From the NCBI GenBank assembly GCA_007751475.1, contig CP036434.1, forward strand, positions 930,001-994,000: 64,000 bases of DNA. The letters are read 5' to 3'. Source of the stretch: Saltatorellus ferox. Lineage in GTDB: Bacteria > Planctomycetota > UBA1135 > GCA-002686595. The position numbers were made by a program, and so were the translations under genes. Positions 47,382 to 55,134 of the stretch are shown in pieces. How positions within the stretch are numbered: the first letter of the stretch is position 1; each line of letters starts with the position of its first letter. The notes under the pieces are model-generated. The model worked only from the letters and a program-made list of their open reading frames with translations. It was not told where the DNA came from and ran no database searches.

Positions 47382-49511
47382 ATGAGTCCCACCCTGACCG
47401 CCCTCCTCGCCCTCGCTGCCTTTCAGGGCGCGGACGTCGCCTCGCCGGAAGCCTTTCCCGCTTCCACCCCGATCGCAGAGTCGCTCTCGCCCCAGGTCGT
47501 CGCCGATCTGAGCGAACTCGTCCAGAGCTTCGTCGACGACGGCGAGATCGTCGGCGGCGAGCTGCTCATCCTCAAGAACGGCCGCACCGTGCTCCACGGC
47601 GCCTACGGCTGGCGAGACCAGGCGTCCAGGACCCCGATGGAGCCGGGCGGCGTTTTCTGCGTCCGGTCCATGACCAAGCCGCTCATCGGCACCGCCATCG
47701 CGATGCTGGTGGAGGACAGGGCGATCAAGCTCGGCGACCCGGTCTCGAAGTACCTGCCCGCCTTCGACGCGGCCAGCACGCGCGAGATCACCATCGATCA
47801 GCTCCTGCACCACACGAGCGGCCTGCCGCTTTCGCTCATCATGAGGTCGAACCCGCGCGAGCTGACGAGCCTCCGCTCGGTCGCCGACATGGGCGGCGGA
47901 GTCGAGCTCGAGTTCGAGCCCGGCACCGGATTCCACTACAGCGACCAGGGCACCGATACGCTGACCGCCCTCATCGAGGTCGTGACCGGAGCACCTGCGG
48001 AGGACTTCATCGAGGCGCGCATCCTCGACCCCCTCGGCATGGGGGACAGCGCGTGCCTGATGACGAAAGACGACCCGCTTCGTGCGCGAGGCGTCTCGAA
48101 GTACGCCGGAGCCCAGGGCAGCTGGACCCGATTCTGGTCGCCCGAGGACGAGGCGCTCTTCCCGATCTTCCTCGGGTCCCAGGGGCTCTACTCGACGGCC
48201 GTCGACTACGCGAAGTTCGTCCAGATGTGGATGAAGAAGGGTCGCGGTCCGGACGGACGTCTGCTCCGTGGCTCCTCCGTGCGTCGCGGCCTCGAGCCGG
48301 GCCCTTTTCCCATCGGGGCCCCGACGGGTTTCCCCGGACTGGAGACGGCCTACGGCTCGCTCATGCAGCTCTGGACGCGCCCGACGGCTGACGACGAAGA
48401 CGAAGGCCGCGACGTCGTCGTCTTCGGCCACACGGGCTCCGACGGCACCCACGCCTGGGCCTTCCCCGAGCACAACGCCATGGTGCTCTACTTCACCCAG
48501 TCGCGCGGCACGCTGACGGGTCTGCGCGTCGAGGAGCAGCTCGGCGCACTCCTTCTCGGCGTCCCCTTCGACCCGATCGAGGCCGCCCCGCCCCTGGAAC
48601 AGTACCTCGGCTACTACTGCGAGGACCGGCCCAACGACCGCTACCGCTCGATCATCCTCCACGAGGGCGGGCTCGCCCTGGAGATCCTCGGCAAGGCCGT
48701 GGTGCCGCTCGTGTACGCCGGCGACGACCGCTGGAAGCTCAAGCCCCAGCCGGGCACCGTCATCGCCTTCGATCGTGGGGCAGCCGGGGAAGTCACGGGC
48801 TACCACATCGGCGAGCACCAGGAGTTTCGCTTCGAGCCCGCCGCCGACCTGCCGACCGCCGATGAAGTGGCCGATCACGTCACCGCGACGCATCGGATCG
48901 ACCGGCTGGAATCCCTCGGTGTGCTACGCATGAAGAACGACTTCGAGATGGAGAAGCTCGGGATCTCGGGTCAGCGCATCGCCTGGTACGGCTGGCCGGA
49001 TCTCTGGCGCGTCGACGAAAGCACCGGAGAGGAAACCGCGGCTACCGGCTCGGACGGGAAGGCCGTCCGGATGAAGATCGGAGACAAGCCGACCGAAACG
49101 CTGGAAGGGCTCGCGGTCACGCTCGGCAACCAGAACTCGCTCGGCGCGCGCTTCGGCGACTGGCGAAAGCGCGGCATCGACGCCCGGGTGATCCAGCGCA
49201 TCGAAGAGGACGAGCGTGGAATTCTGCTCGTGCGGCTCGGAGACACTTCAGGGATGGCCACCACGCTCTACGTCGACGAGACCGAGTGGACCGTTGGTCG
49301 CCTCGACGGCATGACCATCCTCCCGGGAATGGGGCTGATCGGCCAGACCATCCAGTTCAGCGACTTCCGCGATCTCGAGGGCATGCGCCTGCCCTATCGG
49401 ACGGAGATGGAACTCGCCAACCCGATGATCGGGAGGATCATCGGGCTGGTGACGGACGCGACGGTCGGTGTGGACGTCGAGGAAGGCTGGTTCAGACTCC
49501 AGAAGGACTGA
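47382..49511 (+). CDS. Exported serine hydrolase (class C beta-lactamase/esterase fold) with C-terminal extension
   Basis: 709 residues from ATG 47382 with a signal-like start (MSPTLTALLALAAFQGADVA). Residues 40-400 form a beta-lactamase-related domain: nucleophile motif SMTK (S96, K99), YSD (Y186) and HTG (350-352) in place of KTG. Residues 400-520 resemble the lipocalin-like tail of such hydrolases. The last 200 residues (ATHRIDRLESLGVLRMKNDFEMEKLGISG, IGQTIQFSDFRDLEGMRLPYRTEME) are a lipoprotein-localisation or peptidase-inhibitor-like beta domain seen in planctomycete proteins. Probably an esterase or D-aminopeptidase rather than an antibiotic-resistance enzyme. Confidence 0.85.
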   Translation: MSPTLTALLALAAFQGADVASPEAFPASTPIAESLSPQVVADLSELVQSFVDDGEIVGGELLILKNGRTVLHGAYGWRDQASRTPMEPGGVFCVRSMTKPLIGTAIAMLVEDRAIKLGDPVSKYLPAFDAASTREITIDQLLHHTSGLPLSLIMRSNPRELTSLRSVADMGGGVELEFEPGTGFHYSDQGTDTLTALIEVVTGAPAEDFIEARILDPLGMGDSACLMTKDDPLRARGVSKYAGAQGSWTRFWSPEDEALFPIFLGSQGLYSTAVDYAKFVQMWMKKGRGPDGRLLRGSSVRRGLEPGPFPIGAPTGFPGLETAYGSLMQLWTRPTADDEDEGRDVVVFGHTGSDGTHAWAFPEHNAMVLYFTQSRGTLTGLRVEEQLGALLLGVPFDPIEAAPPLEQYLGYYCEDRPNDRYRSIILHEGGLALEILGKAVVPLVYAGDDRWKLKPQPGTVIAFDRGAAGEVTGYHIGEHQEFRFEPAADLPTADEVADHVTATHRIDRLESLGVLRMKNDFEMEKLGISGQRIAWYGWPDLWRVDESTGEETAATGSDGKAVRMKIGDKPTETLEGLAVTLGNQNSLGARFGDWRKRGIDARVIQRIEEDERGILLVRLGDTSGMATTLYVDETEWTVGRLDGMTILPGMGLIGQTIQFSDFRDLEGMRLPYRTEMELANPMIGRIIGLVTDATVGVDVEEGWFRLQKD

Positions 49512-49535
49512 TCTCCCTGCGCGCCAGGACCGTTC

Positions 49536-50231
49536 TCACATCCCGTCGTTCGCGGGAGTCATGGACGCGTCTTCGGCGCCCACCGAGCGCGCGTAGGCGC
49601 TCGCCTTGCTGAGCTTCTCGTTCGCAAGCTTGAGACGCTCCGAGGCCTTCGCGACCGCCTCGTTCGCGACTTCCACCTCGCGCTGCTGGGTGGCCACGAT
49701 CTTGCGGAACTCGGCCAGCGGAATCTTACGCACCTCGACGAGGTCCACGTCCTGGACGGCGATCGCCGAGGCTTCCTCGACCTGGGCCTTGCGGAGTTCG
49801 TGGGTTGCCTCGGCGAGGTCCGCCTCCGCTTCGGCGAGTTCCTGCTCGCGCCGCTCGACCGCGAGAACTTCCTTGGCGACCTCGGCCAGCGCCAGGGCCT
49901 TCGAATGCTTGAGCGCCGCCGCCTTCAGTTGATCAGGCGAGCCGCTCTTCTCGGCGACCTCGGCAGCCAGCTTGGACTGCTCCGCCTCGGCTTCGGCCGT
50001 CCTCAGCGCCAGCTTCGCCATCATCACCTCGTCTTCGGCGCGATCCGCCGCCGCCATCGCGATGGCGAGTTCGTCGTTCGCGACGTCACGCTCGGAGCGA
50101 GCGGCGGCGATCGCCGCGCGTGACTCCGGAGTCGCGTGCACCAGCAGGGAGTTGTCGACCGTCGCAGGCTTGCTGCTGGCACAGGCGACGAATCCGAAGA
50201 GGGCAACAGCGGGGAGGAGTGAGGACTTCAT
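49536..50231 (-). CDS. Coiled-coil lipoprotein
   Basis: 231 residues from ATG 50231. Signal peptide with VAC lipobox (C17; Phe at -3 makes it weak). Almost the whole mature part is a Glu/Ala/Lys heptad coiled coil (ERDVANDELAIAMAAADRAEDEV, EVLAVERREQELAEAEADLAEA, KIVATQQREVEVANEAVAKA). Similar to DUF4398-type or OmpH-like envelope lipoproteins. No enzymatic motif. 24 bp from the convergent hydrolase gene. Confidence 0.82.
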   Translation of the reverse strand: MKSSLLPAVALFGFVACASSKPATVDNSLLVHATPESRAAIAAARSERDVANDELAIAMAAADRAEDEVMMAKLALRTAEAEAEQSKLAAEVAEKSGSPDQLKAAALKHSKALALAEVAKEVLAVERREQELAEAEADLAEATHELRKAQVEEASAIAVQDVDLVEVRKIPLAEFRKIVATQQREVEVANEAVAKASERLKLANEKLSKASAYARSVGAEDASMTPANDGM

Positions 50232-50341
50232 GGGGGCCACGGGGATGAGGGGCGTTTTGCGGGGGTAGAACCCTCGTATTCTAACGGACTGGGGCATCGA
50301 AGAGGGTCTGACGGCGCTGTCAGAGAATCCGATCCCGTCGA

Positions 50342-53300
50342 TCAGAAGGGGAGGTCGGACTCGTTGATTTCGAGTGGGCCGTCGTTCGAGTCGAACATCG
50401 CGCCCAGCGGAAGGTCCGGCGAGAGTTCCAGCGGGAGGTCCCTTCCGGCGCGCCGGATGGGCTCGGCCTGCGCGGGCGTCCCGCCCGAGAAGTAGGGGCT
50501 GAGACCCCGCCGCTCCATGTCTGCGAGGAGGCCGAGGTGCGCAAACGCCTCGCGGCTGACGAGGTCGAGGTCGCCCCGCGACATCCTCGCCTTCGCCGCA
50601 GGATCCCATGATCCTGGCCGCTCCACGGGTAGCTCCTTCAGGAAGTGCCCGTGGCGCCTCTCGGTGATGCGGCCGTCGAGCACCATCACCACGCCACGGT
50701 CCGACGCCTTCCGCATCAGGCGGCCAAAGCCCTGGCGGAACTTGGCGAGCGCGCGTGGCATGTAGATGCGCTGGCGCTGGGCGCCGACGCCAATCGCGGC
50801 GCACTGGGCATGGTGGTAGCGATCCGGGACGCCGTAGGGGAGCCGCGCGATGACGAGCGTCTCCAGCGTCTCTCCGGGGAAATCTGCGCCGTACCAGAAC
50901 GTATCGACGCCGAAGAGCGTGGACTCGACGCGCTCGCGGAAGAGGTCCGATAGCTCCTCCTTGCCCGCGGCGTCCATCCCCTGCCAGAAAAGCGGCAGCC
51001 CGCGCGATGCAAACGTCGGGCCCGCGCGCTCCGCGACCTCGCGGATGTCGCGGAGACTCGTGAACAGAACGAGCATCCGCCCACGCGTCCGCTCCGCGTA
51101 CCACGGCAGGTAGCGGCTCAGGAAGTCGAGGTACGCCTCGCGGTTCTGCACCGGCGGGATGCCGCGCGGAACGCCGACGAGCACGCGCTCGTAGTCGAAG
51201 ACCTCGGGCGCGTGGAAGGTCGTCACGCGCCGCGTCCCGGCCGTTCGATCGAACTCACCGGTCTCCTCGTTCTTCTGGGCGACGCGATCGAGCCCGAGGT
51301 AGCTCTTCGCCTGGTCGAAGCTGCCGCCGATGCGCGTCGTCGCCGACACGAACGCCGCGGACCCGAGTTCGGGATAGTAGTACTTGCCGAGCGCGTCGCC
51401 GGGCAGCAGCACGAGCGCCGCCAGCATCAGGTCCTCTCGCACGTTGCGCTCGACGTCGTGGAAGACCATCCCGCCGAGCCGCGGCGCGCCCTCGTCGATC
51501 GGGAGCCACGCGTCCACCGCCTTGCCGACGTCGGCGATCTCGACGCGCGCGAGTTCCAGCGCACGCCGGATCCGCGCCACGCGCTTGAGGCCCATCGTCT
51601 CCAGCTCCTCCGAGAGCTGCGCGAGCGAACCGTCGAGTCGCCCCAGGAACATGACGACGTTGAGCCTCGCGGTCACGAGGTGCTCGGCCTGTCCGCTGGC
51701 GTCGACGTACTCGCGGAACAGGCTGTGCTCCATCGCGTCGGAGCGGCCGACCTGGGCGCTGGCGCGCCAGCGCTCGTACTCCAGGAGCGTCGACTCCAGG
51801 TGCGTGATCGCCGAGGACGCGTTGGTCCAGAGCTGGCGCGATGCGCTCAGGCGCTCGGCGGCGCCGGTGCCGGGCAACAGGTACTTCGTCAGCCGATCGA
51901 GCGGCGGCTTCGCTCGGCGAAAGTAGCCGTCGCGCTCGTTGTCGGGGCTGTGCAGGCGTCGCAGGACGCGCCGCATCTCCGTGAACGAGATCCGGTGGCT
52001 CCAGGCGCTCATCGCCTGGTCGTGCAGGTGCTCGCACTCGTCGAACACGACGCGACGGAAGAACTCGGGACGCGCCAGCGCGAACGATTGATTCGTCAGC
52101 ACGACGTGGCTGCGCTCGGCGCGCCGGCGTGCGATCTCGGCAGCGCAGACCGCGCGGTCTCCCTGGGTACTGCAGCAGCCGCTGCGCCCGCGGACCTGGG
52201 CCACGAGCGAGGCCAGGCTCTGGCGGTAGTGCGTGCTCGAGGTCAATCGCACCGGCGGACGGCGCGGAAATCGATCGAGGTCGCCGTCGCGGTCGCGCAG
52301 TCCGAAGAGCGCGAGAGCGACCCAGCCGAGCCATGTCTCGGGGTCGTCGCCTTCGGCCGGAGCGTGAATACGGAGCGCGCGCCAGCAGAGCGAGTGCTCT
52401 CGCCCCTTCAGGATCGAGACGCGGAAGCCGGGCGACAACCCTGCGCGGTTGAGCGCCTCGAGGGCGCGCGGCACCTCGCGCTCCATGGCCTGGCTCTGCA
52501 GCGCGCGCGTATACGTCGCGATGCCGACGCGCACGCCGTAGCGCCGCGACCACATGAGCGCGGGGAGGAGATAGGCGAGCGTCTTGCCGGTACCGGTGGG
52601 GGCGTGAACGAGAAGCAGCTCATCCGAGCCGAGGCAGCGCGCGACCTCTTCGGCGACGCGGTGCTGGCTCTTGCGATAGAGGGACGCCTGGTTCGACTTG
52701 GAGTTCCCGGCGCCGAAGAGCGCGGGCAGGTGGACCTTGAAGAGATCGTCGAGCAGCGCGAGGTCTTCCTCCAGAAAGGGCGCGGGCTCGTCGACGTCGG
52801 GCTTGAGCGGCGTTTCGTCCGCGAACTCGATGCCGCTCTCGGCGGCAGCGGGATCGACGAGGCCGAGGGGATCGTCCTCGTCGACGAGTTCGGCCTCGGA
52901 ATGGGAGACAAGGCCGTTCTTCAGCCTGCCCGCGGCGAAGAGGTCGACGTCGCCGCCCCAGCTCCCGGGCTGATCGATGATCGAGAGCGAAAGCGAGAGG
53001 CGGCGGGCGGCGGCCTCGTCGGTCGCGCGGAAGAGATCGTGGGCGCGGAGCCAGCCGAACGCGGTCAGCGCGTGGGCCGCGGGTCCGAGGTCGCCGAAGC
53101 GAGCCACCAGCTCGGCGAGTGCCGCGAGCACGTGGGGCGGCTGTAGCGCGCCCGGCGGGGACGGGGCGATCATGGGATCGACGAGCGCCGCGACGAGCTG
53201 GGCGGGGCCCAGCGACGCGAGCGTACCTGGCTCCAGCAGCATGGCGACCTCGTCGAGGCCGATCGGGTCGAGCGGCGTCAGGCGCAGGGCTGCTTCCTGG

Positions 53301-53683
53301 TCCAGGGCATGGGCCCAGGTGGCGACGAGTTCGCCATCGTGGGCGACCACGGGGCGGTCGCCGATGAACTCGCGCAGTCGCGGCCAGACCTCGGCGGCGG
53401 CTGGCGCGCCCTCGAGATCGCGGGAGGAGACTCCGAAGGTCTGGCGGATGCGCTGGGTCGCGCCCGCTCGCTCGCCGGGGAACGGGGAGCAGATCTCCTC
53501 GAAGCTCTCCCAGGCGCCGCCCGACCCGCGCCGGACGGCCAAGAGGCGGACGACGCCGTCGAGGCGCGTGTCGGTGCCGCTCGCCCAGATAACGACGCAT
53601 GCGAGCCCGTTCGGGAGCCGGTCGGGGGCCCAATCTCCCCCGTGCCTGCCCCCGGGAGTGGGCTCATCCATGCGCCTGTGCAT
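50342..53683 (-). CDS. DinG-like ATP-dependent DNA helicase with degenerate exonuclease domain
   Basis: 1113 residues (ATG 53683, or 53671 four codons later). N-terminal 170 residues have the layout of a DEDDh 3'-5' exonuclease (VVAHDGELVATWAHAL resembles ExoII), but the catalytic Asp-x-Glu of ExoI reads WASGTD, so it is probably inactive. Helicase core: Walker A HAPTGTGKT (about 360), DECEH box (VVFDECEHLHD), motif VI QGFGRLMR. Cysteines between motifs (SLCW, GCCSTQ, AVC) fit the Fe-S cluster of DinG/XPD. Such helicases clear R-loops and unwind damaged DNA. A hairpin TCTGAC/GTCAGA lies just after its stop (50307-50324). Confidence 0.9.
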   Translation of the reverse strand: MHRRMDEPTPGGRHGGDWAPDRLPNGLACVVIWASGTDTRLDGVVRLLAVRRGSGGAWESFEEICSPFPGERAGATQRIRQTFGVSSRDLEGAPAAAEVWPRLREFIGDRPVVAHDGELVATWAHALDQEAALRLTPLDPIGLDEVAMLLEPGTLASLGPAQLVAALVDPMIAPSPPGALQPPHVLAALAELVARFGDLGPAAHALTAFGWLRAHDLFRATDEAAARRLSLSLSIIDQPGSWGGDVDLFAAGRLKNGLVSHSEAELVDEDDPLGLVDPAAAESGIEFADETPLKPDVDEPAPFLEEDLALLDDLFKVHLPALFGAGNSKSNQASLYRKSQHRVAEEVARCLGSDELLLVHAPTGTGKTLAYLLPALMWSRRYGVRVGIATYTRALQSQAMEREVPRALEALNRAGLSPGFRVSILKGREHSLCWRALRIHAPAEGDDPETWLGWVALALFGLRDRDGDLDRFPRRPPVRLTSSTHYRQSLASLVAQVRGRSGCCSTQGDRAVCAAEIARRRAERSHVVLTNQSFALARPEFFRRVVFDECEHLHDQAMSAWSHRISFTEMRRVLRRLHSPDNERDGYFRRAKPPLDRLTKYLLPGTGAAERLSASRQLWTNASSAITHLESTLLEYERWRASAQVGRSDAMEHSLFREYVDASGQAEHLVTARLNVVMFLGRLDGSLAQLSEELETMGLKRVARIRRALELARVEIADVGKAVDAWLPIDEGAPRLGGMVFHDVERNVREDLMLAALVLLPGDALGKYYYPELGSAAFVSATTRIGGSFDQAKSYLGLDRVAQKNEETGEFDRTAGTRRVTTFHAPEVFDYERVLVGVPRGIPPVQNREAYLDFLSRYLPWYAERTRGRMLVLFTSLRDIREVAERAGPTFASRGLPLFWQGMDAAGKEELSDLFRERVESTLFGVDTFWYGADFPGETLETLVIARLPYGVPDRYHHAQCAAIGVGAQRQRIYMPRALAKFRQGFGRLMRKASDRGVVMVLDGRITERRHGHFLKELPVERPGSWDPAAKARMSRGDLDLVSREAFAHLGLLADMERRGLSPYFSGGTPAQAEPIRRAGRDLPLELSPDLPLGAMFDSNDGPLEINESDLPF

Positions 53684-53836
53684 CGTCGTTCCTGCGTCTC
53701 TTGGTGGTTTGTGGGCTAATTGGCATGTACCTGGGGATCTCCAGCGAAGATGCCGCAGGCGCGTCCTGGGTATCGCCTGAGACGCAGATCGGGTAGCATT
53801 TTGGCCCGCTGAACGAATTCAGGAGCTGAACCTCGC

Positions 53837-53896
53837 ATGAGAATCCGCGCTCCCTTCCGCACTATCCGCGTGAGCCTATCTTTCCCGCCAGCATGA
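53837..53896 (+). CDS. Possible leader mini-ORF overlapping leucine dehydrogenase start
   Basis: 19 codons from ATG 53837 (product MRIRAPFRTIRVSLSFPPA), whose TGA overlaps the ATG of the next gene (ATGA at 53893-53896). AGGAG at 53821-53825 could serve as its ribosome site, while the downstream start has none visible. The coupling geometry suggests translation of the mini-ORF delivers ribosomes to the dehydrogenase; it may also just be chance. Confidence 0.35.
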   Translation: MRIRAPFRTIRVSLSFPPA

Positions 53897-54948
53897 ACAT
53901 CACAGACATCCCCGTCGAGGGCTACGAGCGCGTTGCGCGCTGCATTGACGAGGCTTCGGGCCTCCATGCCCTCATCGCGGTCCACGATACGACCCTTGGA
54001 CCCGCGCTGGGTGGAATGCGTCTCTGGAACTATGCCACCGAGGAGGAGGCTCTGTTCGATGTGACCCGCCTCGCCAAGGGAATGACCTACAAGTCGGCGG
54101 TGGCGGACACCGGTCTCGGCGGCGGGAAGTGCGTCATCATCGGCGATCCGGACAAGATCAAGTCCCCCGCGCTCTTCGAGGCGATGGGACGTTTCATCGA
54201 TGACTTCGGCGGGACTTACATCACGGCGGAGGACATGAACATCAGCGCCGAGGACCTCCTCAACGTCAAGAAGACGACCGAGTACGTGGCGGGCCTCGAT
54301 CGCGAGCACGGCGGTTCCGGCAACCCCAGTCCCTACACGGCCTACGGCTGCGTGGTCGGCATCGAGACGGCGGCGGCGTACCGCTACGGCTCGAAGGACC
54401 TCAGCCAGAAGCACATCCTCATCCAGGGTGTGGGCGCGGTGGGCGGCGAGATGGCCCGCCTGCTCAAGGAGCGCGGCGCTCGCATCACGATCTGCGACAT
54501 CAAGGAGTCGCGCGTGGCCGAGCTTTGCCAGAAGTACGGCTATGAGTCCGTGCCGGAAGCGACGCATCTCAGCGTCAAGTGCGACATCTACGCCCCCTGC
54601 GCCCGCGGCGCGGGGATCAACGACGAGACGATCCCGCAGCTCACCTGCGACATCATCGCCGGTTGCGCGAACAACATCCTCCTCGAGCCGCACCACGGCG
54701 ACGTGCTGCGTGAGAAGGGCATCCTCTACGCCCCCGACTACGTCGTGAACGCGGCGGGCATCATCAACGTCAGCGTCGAGCGTCACCCCGGCGGCTACAA
54801 CGAAGAGGTCGCGATGGAGAAGATCAACCGAATCGACGACAACCTCACCGAGGTCTTCCAGCTCGCCGACGAAGAGGGAATCGCGACGAATCGCGCCGCG
54901 AACCGTCTGGCGGAGAAGCGAATCGAAGCGGCAAAGCAGCTGCAGTAG
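53893..54948 (+). CDS. Leucine (Glu/Leu/Phe/Val-family) dehydrogenase
   Basis: 351 residues. Catalytic lysines K67 (GMTYKSA) and K79 (GLGGGKCVI) match K68 and K80 of leucine dehydrogenase from Lysinibacillus. NAD-binding fold: HILIQGVGAVGGEMARLLKERGA then ITICDI. NAAGIINV near the C-terminus is typical. Cytoplasmic, interconverts branched-chain amino acids with 2-oxo acids and ammonia. Slightly shorter than the usual 364 residues. Cys follows K79 where Ala is common. Start decided by the ATGA overlap with the mini-ORF and by the conserved first residues. Confidence 0.92.
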   Translation: MNITDIPVEGYERVARCIDEASGLHALIAVHDTTLGPALGGMRLWNYATEEEALFDVTRLAKGMTYKSAVADTGLGGGKCVIIGDPDKIKSPALFEAMGRFIDDFGGTYITAEDMNISAEDLLNVKKTTEYVAGLDREHGGSGNPSPYTAYGCVVGIETAAAYRYGSKDLSQKHILIQGVGAVGGEMARLLKERGARITICDIKESRVAELCQKYGYESVPEATHLSVKCDIYAPCARGAGINDETIPQLTCDIIAGCANNILLEPHHGDVLREKGILYAPDYVVNAAGIINVSVERHPGGYNEEVAMEKINRIDDNLTEVFQLADEEGIATNRAANRLAEKRIEAAKQLQ

Positions 54949-54953
54949 TTCGC

Positions 54954-55115
54954 CCGCAGGACCGACGGCGGTACGAAACCTGGCGGTACGGAACCCGACC
55001 TAAATCCGCCACGTTTTCCGACGCGGCGCAGGGCCGTTCAGAAACGTGGCGGATTTGGGTCGGGTTCCGTACCGCCAGGTTTGGGTCGGGTTCCGTACCG
55101 TCGCTGACCCTGCGG
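54954..55115. repeat. Long inverted repeat with direct-repeat units in convergent gap
   Basis: Core arms 54976-55016 and 55042-55082, 41 bp with a single T-G wobble, around a 25-base loop. Outer bases CCGCAGG (54954-54960) / CCTGCGG (55109-55115) also pair. The right arm carries two exact 21-base direct repeats (55054-55074 and 55080-55100, containing GGGTCGGGTTCCGTACC); the left arm lacks about 12 bases of the second unit. Six bases after the leucine dehydrogenase stop and 19 before the convergent gene's end. Confidence 0.93.
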
Positions 55116-55134
55116 CGGACAGTAGAGGTCTTGG

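Noticed and set aside
47382..49511. Antibiotic-resistance beta-lactamase
   Set aside because: HTG instead of KTG and a long C-terminal extension fit esterase/peptidase-type serine hydrolases better.
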